From assembly GCA_910586605.1 (NCBI GenBank), contig CAJUJR010000015.1, forward strand, positions 1-41,545: a DNA stretch of 41,545 nt, written 5' to 3'. Made by a program: the position numbers and the translations under genes. The DNA is from an uncultured Lachnospiraceae bacterium. GTDB taxonomy: Bacteria; Bacillota; Clostridia; Lachnospirales; Lachnospiraceae. The notes below the pieces were generated by a model. The model had not been told where the DNA came from, ran no database searches, and was given only the letters and a program-made list of their open reading frames with translations. The first letter of the stretch is position 1; each line of letters begins with the position of its first letter. Shown here piece after piece: positions 8,629-17,475 of the stretch.

Positions 8629-8996
8629 TTACATTTCCCAAGGTTACGCTTATGGCAGTTTCTTCTCTCCCTCCGGTATGACATTTCATTACAAACCATC
8701 ATCTGTATTAATGCACACATCCAGCGGTTACTAATTTCCTCCTGGTATTTACAGTCTACATTTTTACAGATATTTTTTGCCATCGCCTCAATACATACTT
8801 TATCAGGATATTCATCATACATAAGGCTGCCGTCATATTCCATCTGGTCGCACCGGTCTTCAATAATTTGCTGGATTTCCATCACCTCTGTAGGATAGAG
8901 ATAACGGTTATCCAAAGAAAAATCCTCATCTTTTATCTGCGCCAATTCCAATGGGAATGTCATAGAACTTCCCATTGGATAGATACATTGCTTCAT
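8625..8996 (-). CDS. Conserved-looking small protein of unknown function, cysteine-rich
   Basis: I do not recognise this 123-residue protein. It is acidic in its first half and basic in its last 30 residues (RRERRNCHKRNLGKCN). It has seven cysteines, several in a CIEAMAKNICKNVDC spacing, with no signal peptide or transmembrane segment. It is very likely real: a near-perfect AAAGGAGG lies at the right distance before its ATG, and it is the only open frame here with one. It is convergent with the membrane-anchored gene and their stop codons share two bases (TAG on minus 8625-8627, TAA on plus 8626-8628). Confidence 0.65.
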   Translation of the reverse strand: MKQCIYPMGSSMTFPLELAQIKDEDFSLDNRYLYPTEVMEIQQIIEDRCDQMEYDGSLMYDEYPDKVCIEAMAKNICKNVDCKYQEEISNRWMCALIQMMVCNEMSYRRERRNCHKRNLGKCN

Positions 8997-9297
8997 TTTC
9001 TGTATCCTCCTTTTTTATTTATAATTTTCTTCTATATTTCCAATATTTGATTACTGCCGTTTCAGCCACATACGCATAACCCAAAGAATCAGTTATGTTT
9101 TTCTAATCATATTTTATGATATTTTTTTAAAATAGTTCCTTCTGCCGTTGCCTTTTTTCATCAAAAATATTATACTCTTAAAAAGAATACAATAAGGTTA
9201 CTTAAGTTTGGCACAATTATACGGAGTTTTTAAAATACACTTTCAAAAAAATAATTTTACTTTGTACCACTTAGGCAAAACCGGAAATGGAGTAATT
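8997..9297. other. Divergent intergenic region, AT-rich
   Basis: This gap separates the minus-strand small gene from the large envelope gene. It holds the AAAGGAGG site of the former near 9006-9013, the candidate promoter at 9148-9176 for the latter, and a TTACTTAAGTTTGGC stretch (9198-9212) whose core recurs at 22880-22887. An open frame runs through its last 90 bases from a TTG at 9208, but no ribosome site precedes that codon. Nothing else is recognised. Confidence 0.4.
9148..9176 (+). promoter_or_regulatory. Candidate sigma-A promoter for the C39-like envelope gene
   Basis: The -35 TTGCCT (9148-9153) and -10 TATACT (9171-9176) are separated by exactly 17 bp. They sit about 120 bases before the proposed TTG start at 9298, leaving a long 5' leader that carries the repeat fragment. 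Confidence 0.5.
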
Positions 9298-11817
9298 TTG
9301 AAACACTTATATAAATTTATTGCACTTTTCTTTTTATTTGCTGCCTCACTGTTTTTCTTTAGCGGCAATATCCCTGAAATTTCTGTTGAAACAACGACTG
9401 CCACCAGTTTACAGGCTTCTACCTTTCCTATGGTATACTTACAGGTTGGGAAATATACAGTAAATACGCTTCATGGTTTCAGCAGTGAAATAGACAGCGG
9501 CAAAGTTAGGGAATCCATTACACCCCTCGACTCTAAAAAAACGCTTAAAGTAAAAATCCAGCAAAATGAATCCAAAATTAAAAAACTGGATTATTCCCTG
9601 CGAGATATTGCCAATGACAAAACAACAGAAACCAATTCCTTAACAGCATTTAAAACAGAAAAAGGATACCGGACTGCTATTATAAAAATCAGCCAGGGAC
9701 TTGATACCAGCGTTGAATATGGATTCCAGATTACACTTACAACAAGCAGCAGTAAGAAAATCCATTTTTTTACAAGGATTAAATATTACAGCAATGATTG
9801 CTTTCTATCTCAAAAATTGGATTTCGTAAAAAACTTCCATAATGCAACTTTTGACAAAAGTTCATCCTTTGATATTTCTCCTTACTTAGAAGCAAATACA
9901 AGCGATGACTCCACTTTTGCAAATGTATCAATTAATTCCAGCAAATCCTTAATTACTTGGAAGAAATTAAAGCCAAAAAAGCTGACTGCTGTAATTCCGA
10001 CAATAAAAGAAATCAATATTGAGACGGCTGCAGTATCTCAGGATTACTATATCCAAGCAGAAACTGATTCTGGTACAGAAATATATCATATAAAAGAATT
10101 TTACAGAGTCCGATATTCTGGGAACCGGCTGTATTTGCTTGCATTTAACCGCAAAATGGAATCTTTCTTTGACCCAAAATTAATTTCTTTAAAAAGAAGT
10201 GAATTTAAAATTGGCGTAACAAACCAAAAAGACTTAAACATTACCTCCAGTGATTCCAATAAAAAATTTGCTTTTGTACGAAATGGAAGCCTCTGGTATT
10301 ATGATTTAAAGAAAAATAAACTAACGTCCGTTTTCTCTTTTGCACAGAATCCTGATGACTATTTAAGGGAAAATTACGACCAGCATGATATTAAAATATT
10401 GAAAGTAGACAACGATGGAAATATCAGTTTTATCCTATATGGATATATGAATTGTGGAGACTATGAGGGGCGCGTTGGCATCCTGCTCTATGATTACGAC
10501 CAGAAAAGCAACCGTATTATTGAGAGGGTATATATCCCCCTTATTACAACCTATCAGCAATTAAAAGAAGACCTTGGGGATTTTTCTTATGTAAACGATA
10601 AGAATATTTTCTATTTTTCATTAAACAACAGGGTGTATGCATATAATATGTCCTCCAAACGTTATGATATACTAACTGAAAATGCTTCCAGAGACCGTTT
10701 CTCCATGTTAAAAGAAGCAAAATGTTTTGTCTGGTCGAACCTTAATAAAAACGGCCAGGCTGATAATATTACAATCCTTGATCTAGATACCTCCAAAAGG
10801 CTTACGGTATCTTCCCCTAAAAACCAAAGTATTGTAGTATTGGGCACAATAGACGCCAATCTTGTATATGGTTTTGTCAAAAATAAAGACATATACGAGT
10901 CGACAACAGGCGGTGTCGTCCGGCCTGCATATAAACTGATTATTTCTGACTGTAAAGGAAACGTACTCCGGGAATATAAAGCCAAAAACCGTTTTGTTGT
11001 CAACGCTACCGTAGAAGATAATGTTATCCAACTGAAACGGGTACAGAAAAGAAATGGTAAGTTCGTAAAAACAAAAGGCGATACCATAATGAACCAAAAG
11101 GACAATAAAATACAGTCTTTTGATTTGACAACACGCGTTACACAAAAAATGCTGACAGAAAAATATATTTCTCTTCCTGCAGGTTTTGTTATGAAAAAAA
11201 AGCCGGAAACCATTGCTACAAAATGCGTAATGGTTACAGAAAATACCACGCTCCACCTATCAGGAGATGGCAAACCTACTTCTGTAAAATATTATATATA
11301 TGCGAATGGGGAAATAACACAGTCAACAACAAGTGCAAAAGATGCCATTATTACAGCAGACAGCCAAATGGGTGTTGTAATGGACAGCAAGTCCCATATT
11401 GTATGGGAACGGGGAGGAAAGTTTTTAAGCAAGCAACTATCCAATATCAGTTACCCACACGGCACCTCGTCCAGCATAAAAGCATGTACCCAAATGCTTT
11501 TACAAGCAGCACAGGTTACAACAACCACTTCAGACCTAAAAGGGACGTCAATTTTATCTATGCTGAAAGAATATCTAGAACAGCCCGTCAGTTTATCAGG
11601 CTGTACTCTAGATGAAATCCTTTACTTTGTAAGTGGGGAAAAGCCTGTAATTGGTATGCTTGATTCTAACCATGCCGTACTAATTACGGAATACACTTCC
11701 TCCACCGTCAGTTGGATGGATCCTGTTACGCAACATAAAAGAACGCTTTCCCTGACAGCAGCAGACCGTATGTTTAAAGAAGCAGGTTATAAATTTGTAA
11801 GCTATGTTTCTAATTAA
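9298..11817 (+). CDS. Secreted or anchored protein with propeller-like body and C39-like (papain-fold) C-terminal domain
   Basis: With the TTG at 9298 (GGAG five bases upstream) the protein has 839 residues and begins MKHLYKF plus a hydrophobic stretch, a signal peptide or anchor. The middle (roughly 300-600) holds repeated beta-rich segments such as FAFVRNGSLWYYDLKKNKL and RVGILLYDYDQ, suggesting a beta-propeller. The last ~120 residues look like a C39-type cysteine-peptidase domain with His792 (SNHAVLITEY) and Asp808 (SWMDPV). The expected nucleophile position, seven residues before Met733, is Ser726, while a cysteine lies at 730, so it may be inactive. A terminator follows. The role is unknown, probably extracellular binding or processing. 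Confidence 0.7.
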   Translation: MKHLYKFIALFFLFAASLFFFSGNIPEISVETTTATSLQASTFPMVYLQVGKYTVNTLHGFSSEIDSGKVRESITPLDSKKTLKVKIQQNESKIKKLDYSLRDIANDKTTETNSLTAFKTEKGYRTAIIKISQGLDTSVEYGFQITLTTSSSKKIHFFTRIKYYSNDCFLSQKLDFVKNFHNATFDKSSSFDISPYLEANTSDDSTFANVSINSSKSLITWKKLKPKKLTAVIPTIKEINIETAAVSQDYYIQAETDSGTEIYHIKEFYRVRYSGNRLYLLAFNRKMESFFDPKLISLKRSEFKIGVTNQKDLNITSSDSNKKFAFVRNGSLWYYDLKKNKLTSVFSFAQNPDDYLRENYDQHDIKILKVDNDGNISFILYGYMNCGDYEGRVGILLYDYDQKSNRIIERVYIPLITTYQQLKEDLGDFSYVNDKNIFYFSLNNRVYAYNMSSKRYDILTENASRDRFSMLKEAKCFVWSNLNKNGQADNITILDLDTSKRLTVSSPKNQSIVVLGTIDANLVYGFVKNKDIYESTTGGVVRPAYKLIISDCKGNVLREYKAKNRFVVNATVEDNVIQLKRVQKRNGKFVKTKGDTIMNQKDNKIQSFDLTTRVTQKMLTEKYISLPAGFVMKKKPETIATKCVMVTENTTLHLSGDGKPTSVKYYIYANGEITQSTTSAKDAIITADSQMGVVMDSKSHIVWERGGKFLSKQLSNISYPHGTSSSIKACTQMLLQAAQVTTTTSDLKGTSILSMLKEYLEQPVSLSGCTLDEILYFVSGEKPVIGMLDSNHAVLITEYTSSTVSWMDPVTQHKRTLSLTAADRMFKEAGYKFVSYVSN

Positions 11818-11826
11818 CCTATAGGG

Positions 11827-11874
11827 CGTGCGTAGGTTTTGTTATATATTACCAAAACCTACACACGTTTTTTT
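11827..11874 (+). terminator. Strong Rho-independent terminator
   Basis: The arms 11827-11841 and 11853-11867 (CGTGCGTAGGTTTTG against CAAAACCTACACACG) pair at 14 of 15 positions with an 11-base loop, then seven T. It ends transcription of the C39-like gene and isolates it from the following three-gene set. Confidence 0.9.
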
Positions 11875-11948
11875 GTTATTTTTCCTATAGATTTTTATAC
11901 TTATGTAATGTAAACTAAATACAGATTTGAAGCAGGGAAAGGACACCT

Positions 11949-12920
11949 ATGAAAGCCATTTCCTATCTTATCCCTTTAATATTAAGTATTCTCTGTTTGC
12001 TATATCTCCTATTTTACCCATATCAAAGAGATACCTTTGAGTATAATTTCACAGCAAAGGTACTTGCAAAAGAGAGCCGTCATAGCACCATTACCAATGC
12101 AATTTCCCTTTCATCGGGCATAACCCATAAAGAAACACTAGAAGCCTATGAAAAATATTACTACTATGTTTCCAACCAGAAAAGTATTTCAATTAAAATA
12201 ATATCAAATCAAATCCAGTACCTGAAAATAGAATTACTATCTGATACTGGAAACAGCATTCCATGCCAGATTCAAAAAAAGAAAAGCACACTGTTACTAA
12301 CTCCTTCTTCTGATAAGATACATAAGACAAAACGTATTTTTCTATGCCTGGCTAACCGCTCAACATCCTCCTTTACAGCCCAAATACAACTAATGGCAGG
12401 AAAATCTCCTGTAGCAAAACCCGATAAGCCATCTGTTTCAAACAAAAAAAGCATTATCCCAAAACCAGACAGCCAATTAAATCCAAACCAAAAACCTGTT
12501 ACCACAAAACCTAACAATCAATCTGCTTCAAATTACAACTCTGCTACCACAAAACCTAACAATCAATCTGCTTCAAATGATAACTCTGCTACCACAAAAC
12601 CTAACAATCAATCTGCTTCAAATGATAACTCTGTTACCACAAAACCTAATAATAAAGATAGAACATCTTATAAAAGAGCAATATTACATCCACAATGTCT
12701 TGTACTTCCACCAGGCATCTCTAAAAAATTGACACTCAAAAATTACACCTATAAAAATTCTACAAAACGTTTCACATGGCTAAGTACCAATCCAAATTCC
12801 GTTACTGTAAAAAATAATACGATAACAACTCATCATGCCGGAACTGCTATTATCTACTTAAAAGATAATAAACATCCTGCAAATACTAGTTCTTGTTTTA
12901 TCCGTATACTTCATCGCTAA
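11949..12920 (+). CDS. Membrane-anchored repeat protein with Ig-like (Big_2-type) C-terminal domain
   Basis: This 323-residue protein starts with one hydrophobic segment (about 4-24), so the rest is probably outside the cell. Residues ~60-155 may form a beta domain (SISIKIISNQIQYLKIELLSDTGNSIP). A Pro/Thr/Asn/Ser linker of 15-residue tandem repeats (TTKPNNQSASNDNSA) follows. The end (LPPGISKKLTLKNY...WLSTNPNSVTVKNNTITTHHAGTA) matches a bacterial Ig-like Big_2 fold, which has a W.SSN...V.V...G.V.A..AG.A pattern. GCAGGGAAAGG precedes the ATG. It stands upstream of the LRR kinase on the same strand with no terminator between, so they may be co-transcribed. Confidence 0.65.
   Translation: MKAISYLIPLILSILCLLYLLFYPYQRDTFEYNFTAKVLAKESRHSTITNAISLSSGITHKETLEAYEKYYYYVSNQKSISIKIISNQIQYLKIELLSDTGNSIPCQIQKKKSTLLLTPSSDKIHKTKRIFLCLANRSTSSFTAQIQLMAGKSPVAKPDKPSVSNKKSIIPKPDSQLNPNQKPVTTKPNNQSASNYNSATTKPNNQSASNDNSATTKPNNQSASNDNSVTTKPNNKDRTSYKRAILHPQCLVLPPGISKKLTLKNYTYKNSTKRFTWLSTNPNSVTVKNNTITTHHAGTAIIYLKDNKHPANTSSCFIRILHR
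12496..12650 (+). repeat. 45-bp in-frame tandem repeats
   Basis: Three full 45-bp units (12496-12540, 12541-12585, 12586-12630) and a partial fourth encode the Thr/Pro/Asn/Ser linker of the membrane-anchored protein. Units two and three are identical and unit one differs by only a few bases, so the array is young and probably varies in copy number between strains. Confidence 0.92.
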
Positions 12921-13031
12921 ATAATCAAACACGCTCTAGGACGGCATCTTATTGGTAGACTTTACGAATGATAGGGAGTGGTTGCCCATTAACTGCACAG
13001 ATAGATATTCCTAAAAAAGGAGGGAATATAA

Positions 13032-14669
13032 TTGCCAAAAGAAGATAAAACTATTTTGGAATATTTAGAAGAATTTCTTCCAAAAAGCTTGATAAAAAAC
13101 TATTCGCTAAAAAAAATACTTACGGTAAACAATCATAACACAATTATAATGCTTTCTTCCAAAGAATCAAAAGAAAACTTTGTATTAAAAATATTAGAAA
13201 AAGAATACTATAACATTTCACTTGCAAAATCACTCCGCAATATACAAAAACAAAACTATCTTTTTCCAATTCTAACAATGTCGGATAGTTCTTTTTTCTA
13301 TCTTCTCTATCCCTATAAAAGAACACTATCTGATGCCCTACTAGAGGAAGGGCTAAATTATCCAATGATTTACCGACTGGTTACGGAAATTGGAAATGCT
13401 GTTGCCATTCTCCATAAACATAATATCCTTCATTTAGATATTACCCCTGACAATATTTTTCTTGATAAGAACTATCATTTTTATCTTGGGGACTTTTCTT
13501 CCTCCTGCCTGGCAAAAAAGAAATACTTTACCTATAATCAGTACAAATGCCAGCGTACAGGAACTACACCTACTTTTGCACCGCCAAATGCTTTTCAAAA
13601 CAATACCATTTCTTTTTGGAATGACCAGTATAGTTTTTCTCTACTTATATATATTTTATTAAATGATGGAGAACTCCCACCTGAAAATAGCATAAATAAA
13701 TATTCTCAATTTCCATACGTAAACCATATTTTACAAAAATCACTTGTCCTGCCTTCTGCTATTTCAAAAGATATATTTCCTCAATTTCTTTGTAAATTAG
13801 AACATGCACTGGAAAAAGAACAGCAACATACAGATTATAAAAATTATCAGATTAAATTAAAGGAAAACCATGAAATTATCCATAATGCTAAAACGCCAAG
13901 CTGCAAAGTGGAAAAAACTAATCTATCTCAAATTAAACCAAGTTCCAAGCAGCAAAATACACCAGTTCTATTATATGGATTATTAATTAGCTGCGGATTA
14001 TTATTTCTCTTTTCACTATATCACTATCTGGCACAAACTTCAAAAAACGATAAACTAGAAAATAGTGTAATTTCTGCATCAAATTTGCCTGGCAAAGAGT
14101 CTAATCCAACGACATCTGTATCAGATTATGAAGATACAAAAAATTTGATGTCAGAAAATCCAATAAATCCCGCTAATATTCCAAAAGAAACGCCATCCAG
14201 TAAACTTAGAACAAATGACAGTAAGAAATTTAAGAAATCTATTCTAAATATATCAGGTTCTAATTATTATAACGATTCATTTTTAAATAACTCTGCCAAA
14301 CCAGAATCCATTAAGATTCTCATTGCAAATTCCTGCCAGTTTCCGAACAGCCAGCCTTTTTCTAAATTTAATAATTTAGAAGAACTTTATCTCTATAATA
14401 ATCCGCTTACTTCTGTTACGGGGCTTTCTAAACTAAAATATTTAAAGACACTTATCCTTTCTAAATGCAAATTAAACGACATTTCCTGCCTTGCAAAACT
14501 CAAAAATCTAACTATATTAGATTTATCACAAAACAAAAAAATTAAAAAAGTATATTCCCTTTCTGCGCTGATAAACCTGAAATACTTAATTATAACCCAT
14601 ACTAATATATCGCAGGAGGATATCCGCTTATTACAAAAAAAACTTCCACACTGCACTATTTTAAATTAA
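13032..14669 (+). CDS. Transmembrane Ser/Thr protein kinase with extracellular leucine-rich repeats
   Basis: The 545-residue protein has a cytoplasmic N-terminal Hanks-type kinase domain (~25-265). It has the beta-3 lysine VLKIL (Lys53), catalytic loop HLDITPDN (134-141, Asp136, Asn141), the metal aspartate in GDFS (Asp154, DFG changed to DFS), an APE-like APP and the helix-F DQYSFS. One transmembrane segment (311-332) follows, then a Ser/Asn-rich stalk, then about four 22-residue leucine-rich repeats (~446-545) such as NLEELYLYNNPLTSVTGLSKLK. Bacterial receptor kinases usually carry PASTA or other sensors, so LRR is unusual. The TTG start has an AAAAGGAGGG site. It lies 14 bases before the secreted multi-domain gene. 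Inference: a surface sensor that phosphorylates unknown targets. Confidence 0.85.
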   Translation: MPKEDKTILEYLEEFLPKSLIKNYSLKKILTVNNHNTIIMLSSKESKENFVLKILEKEYYNISLAKSLRNIQKQNYLFPILTMSDSSFFYLLYPYKRTLSDALLEEGLNYPMIYRLVTEIGNAVAILHKHNILHLDITPDNIFLDKNYHFYLGDFSSSCLAKKKYFTYNQYKCQRTGTTPTFAPPNAFQNNTISFWNDQYSFSLLIYILLNDGELPPENSINKYSQFPYVNHILQKSLVLPSAISKDIFPQFLCKLEHALEKEQQHTDYKNYQIKLKENHEIIHNAKTPSCKVEKTNLSQIKPSSKQQNTPVLLYGLLISCGLLFLFSLYHYLAQTSKNDKLENSVISASNLPGKESNPTTSVSDYEDTKNLMSENPINPANIPKETPSSKLRTNDSKKFKKSILNISGSNYYNDSFLNNSAKPESIKILIANSCQFPNSQPFSKFNNLEELYLYNNPLTSVTGLSKLKYLKTLILSKCKLNDISCLAKLKNLTILDLSQNKKIKKVYSLSALINLKYLIITHTNISQEDIRLLQKKLPHCTILN

Positions 14670-14683
14670 AGGAGGATACTAAA

Positions 14684-17026
14684 ATGAAACAAAAAAACAG
14701 AATTTTCTATTTCATTATCTTGTTTATAATTTTTTCTCTTCTTGCCAGCATCTATGCTTCTGCAATTTCTACCTCTGCCGCCTCACCATCCTTTACAAAA
14801 AAATATAAGACAATAACGGTCGGGACAACTATACAGTATAAAGTAAAACATTTAAAGAAAACATACTCTGTCAATTATAATATATCCAATCCTGCCCTTG
14901 CCACTATTCATCCAAAAACCGGTAAGCTTTATCCTAAAAAAGCAGGAAAAATAACAGTAACAGCGACAATATCCAATAAAAAACGACAAAAAATCTGCCA
15001 ACTAAATAATACTCTCCTTATTAAAGCAAAAAAAATGACCCTTCCAAATGCATCTTTACAAATTAAAGAAACTATCAACCCATATAATTTTACATTAACA
15101 TTATCCTGCAGCAGAATACTTTTAGAACATGAAATAAAGGATAGTCTCCTGACTATGTTCCCAAAAGGAAAGACAGCTCCAAAATTAAAAGCAAACTTTC
15201 TGGAACTTTCTAACAACGGAAAGGAAATTACATACCTCTTTAACGCTGAAAGCCAAAAAAAGCTTTGCCCAGGTGATTTTTCTATGGATGGACGCTATAT
15301 CGTACAATCTTCCCATTACCATAAAAAACTTTCCCTGACTTACCAGGAACGGCTAACAAAAAATACTCTTGCTGGATTCGTTTTAAAACAAGATGGAAAT
15401 CCAGTTAAAAATGCAATGCTTTCTTTAAAAACAAATTCTGGCACAAAAAAATGCAATACTGATGAACATGGACGCTACCTAATTAAAAACATAACATCTT
15501 CTCCCATATCACTGACTGCCTCTAAAGATGGCTTCCAAACAGTTACGATACAAGAGCCCCCTCTCTCTCAAAAGGGGGTTTCTTGTGAAAATTTTATTTT
15601 ACGTCCACTGGATAATGAATGCATTTCTATAGAATTTCTTGTAACAGATACCAATAACCATCCTATTCCCAATTCTGAAATAACAATAACCTCACTTACT
15701 AACAAATCAGACAATCATACAGAAAAGCATTTCTCCTTCAGTGACAATCTTTCGGAAAAAAACATACTTTTTACAAACCAAACAAATGCAGATGGAAAAT
15801 TGTTTCTTACCAACAAGGTTGATTCCAATAATTTTCCTGCCCCCTGTTCTGCCTTTCAAGTAAACAAAGAAACAAAGCTAACTTATCTCCCTACTTATCA
15901 GCCTACCGAAAATGATACCATCCCTTTTACAGATAAAACCTTTAATACTAAGAGCCAATATCTTATCTATGTAAATAAAACTTCCTCCGAAAAATCACCA
16001 ACTTCCTATTACGCCCAAAAAATCTATTTTTCTTTTTCGCATTTAGCCTCCAACCATGCTTTTTTTCATGTCCAGCTTTTGAAATGCCCAAAGCTTTCTA
16101 TAGAATCCATGTCATTTCCCATAGAAGAGACAATGCCTCCCCTGTCTTGCAAAACTGCTTTGCTCCGTTTATTCCATAAGGAGAAAAAAGAACCTGCCTA
16201 TGAGCACTCAATCAATCTGTCTTCTTTCCAAATTACTGAAAAAGAACTTTCTCTTTCTTCTTTCCAGTTGCCTATTTCGCTTTTTGATGGGATATATTAC
16301 ATACAATTGCAGCTTTTTTCTAAAGAAGGGGAAATATTAATGGAAACACCAATATCCCAAGTAATGATTCAAAGTTCAACCCTAGTCTCCCCTAAAATAG
16401 CCTTAAGAAAACCCCGTTATGCACGAATCATAGCTTATAGCAATTCAGCAAACCATATACCAGAAACAGCATCCTTCTCTTTATATCAAAAATCAGGACA
16501 ATCTTATTTTTTAATTGATACTTTTACCACTGATTTTTTTACTGCAAATAATAATGCAATATATACAGCCAAATTAATATTGTCCCATCTTTTGTCAAAT
16601 GAAAATTATCTTCTAATTCCAAAAGAAGATACTATAACGGCAAATGAAACACTACCATTTACTGCTACACCAGACAATACCTATTTGACAAAAAAAGAAG
16701 CTTATCATTCTATCCTCCCCTTAGCAAAAGTTCACTGTGATAATAAATCAGATTTTGTTACAACGGATAAACCATTTATTACCATTACCTATTCTGATTT
16801 CCATAAAATCACAGCAGATTTTATCCGTACCAGCCCTTCCTACCCAAATTGTGTACTTGCTTTTTATCAGACAGATGGAATATTGTTAACAACCGCATTA
16901 ACCAACAAAACAGAGAAAACCATAGTCCCTGCCCTGGTTTCAGAAAAATCTTCCTCTATCCTTGATATTTATACAAACCGAGAAACCTTAGTTACAAACC
17001 AGAAATCCTACCATATGATGGAATAG
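14684..17026 (+). CDS. Large secreted multi-domain surface protein
   Basis: This 780-residue protein has a classical signal peptide (about 1-33). A beta domain with an Ig-like Big_2 pattern (~37-115: NPALATIHPKTGKLYPKKAGKITVTA) follows, and then a carboxypeptidase-regulatory-like domain (~229-290: LAGFVLKQDGNPVKNAMLSLK...DEHGRYLIKNI). The rest is beta-rich without recognised motifs. There is no LPXTG motif and no C-terminal transmembrane helix, so it is released or held non-covalently. AAAGGAGG precedes the ATG 14 bases after the LRR kinase stop, so the two are almost surely co-translated. It could be the ligand or partner sensed by that kinase. That is inference. Confidence 0.7.
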   Translation: MKQKNRIFYFIILFIIFSLLASIYASAISTSAASPSFTKKYKTITVGTTIQYKVKHLKKTYSVNYNISNPALATIHPKTGKLYPKKAGKITVTATISNKKRQKICQLNNTLLIKAKKMTLPNASLQIKETINPYNFTLTLSCSRILLEHEIKDSLLTMFPKGKTAPKLKANFLELSNNGKEITYLFNAESQKKLCPGDFSMDGRYIVQSSHYHKKLSLTYQERLTKNTLAGFVLKQDGNPVKNAMLSLKTNSGTKKCNTDEHGRYLIKNITSSPISLTASKDGFQTVTIQEPPLSQKGVSCENFILRPLDNECISIEFLVTDTNNHPIPNSEITITSLTNKSDNHTEKHFSFSDNLSEKNILFTNQTNADGKLFLTNKVDSNNFPAPCSAFQVNKETKLTYLPTYQPTENDTIPFTDKTFNTKSQYLIYVNKTSSEKSPTSYYAQKIYFSFSHLASNHAFFHVQLLKCPKLSIESMSFPIEETMPPLSCKTALLRLFHKEKKEPAYEHSINLSSFQITEKELSLSSFQLPISLFDGIYYIQLQLFSKEGEILMETPISQVMIQSSTLVSPKIALRKPRYARIIAYSNSANHIPETASFSLYQKSGQSYFLIDTFTTDFFTANNNAIYTAKLILSHLLSNENYLLIPKEDTITANETLPFTATPDNTYLTKKEAYHSILPLAKVHCDNKSDFVTTDKPFITITYSDFHKITADFIRTSPSYPNCVLAFYQTDGILLTTALTNKTEKTIVPALVSEKSSSILDIYTNRETLVTNQKSYHMME

Positions 17027-17104
17027 AAGCCTATTTATTTGCCATAGCATATAAAGTAAGCCTTGATACAGGATAGATACGATGTTGTAATACGTTTACA
17101 TATG

Positions 17105-17138
17105 AAAAGCAGAGACACAAAATAATCTCTGCTTTTTT
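17105..17138 (+). terminator. Rho-independent terminator of the envelope gene set
   Basis: The arms 17105-17115 and 17126-17136 (AAAAGCAGAGA / TCTCTGCTTTT) pair perfectly with a ten-base loop, and the T-run continues to 17138. It lies about 80 bases after the secreted multi-domain gene and would end the 11949-17026 transcript. Confidence 0.88.
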
Positions 17139-17236
17139 ATTCCTTAATAATAAATTTTCCTGTTTTTTTACAACTTGGTAATACATATTTCGCATTTATC
17201 CTTTATGATAATTATGTTGCTTAGGACAACCTACTT

Positions 17237-17305
17237 GCTAATTTCAGAAAATAAACCTCCTCTTACCTACAAACACAACAAGTCTCACTATTTTCTGAAA
17301 TTAGC
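17237..17305. repeat. Inverted-repeat element, 17-bp perfect arms
   Basis: The arms 17237-17253 and 17289-17305 (GCTAATTTCAGAAAATA and its complement) are perfect. The arm sequence AATTTCAGAAAATA is shared with the 22-bp arms at 30361-30382/30410-30431. On the minus strand it is preceded by AGTTACCTTAACGG, recalling the TTACTATTCACGG border of the other copies. Confidence 0.8.
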
Positions 17306-17430
17306 CGTTAAGGTAACTACTCACAAATTTATTTTCCTTTTTTGTTATAATATACTTTCCCTTGGTGATAATTCATATTATAATAGAATAGTATGGAATT
17401 TTAGCTTATATAAATGAAGGAAAGGATAAT

Positions 17431-17475
17431 ATGCAAACACATAACTTTTACCCATTGTGTTTGCGCCTCAAATGA
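17431..17475 (+). CDS. Possible 14-residue leader peptide
   Basis: An ATG five bases after GGAAAGG opens a short frame encoding MQTHNFYPLCLRLK and ending at TGA 17473-17475. The stop lies inside the left arm of the hairpin that covers the presumed ribosome site of the glycosyltransferase gene. Placement of a good ribosome site, a short frame and a hairpin in this order is what translational attenuators look like. No family is recognised and the peptide itself may have no function. Confidence 0.4.
   Translation: MQTHNFYPLCLRLK

Larger units (their letters stand above)
17027..17430. other. Intergenic region with terminator and repeat element
   Basis: No convincing gene lies here. The region holds the terminator at 17105-17138, the 17-bp inverted repeat at 17237-17253/17289-17305 and AT-rich DNA with several TATAAT-like boxes (for example 17379-17384) but no well-spaced -35. 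An 80-codon open frame at 17175-17417 runs across the repeat and has no ribosome site. Confidence 0.5.

Noticed and set aside
11223..11615. 130-codon plus-strand open frame inside the C39-like gene
   Set aside because: It is a shadow frame in a gene with clear domain content, with cysteine- and Arg-rich out-of-frame composition and no ribosome site.
15557..15583. CCCCCT...AGGGGG hairpin followed by TTTCTT inside the secreted-protein gene
   Set aside because: The stem is only 6 bp with a ten-base loop and lies in uninterrupted coding sequence, so I do not call an internal terminator.
17175..17417. 80-codon open frame between the secreted protein and glycosyltransferase genes
   Set aside because: It runs through both arms of the inverted repeat, has no ribosome site and no protein-like pattern.
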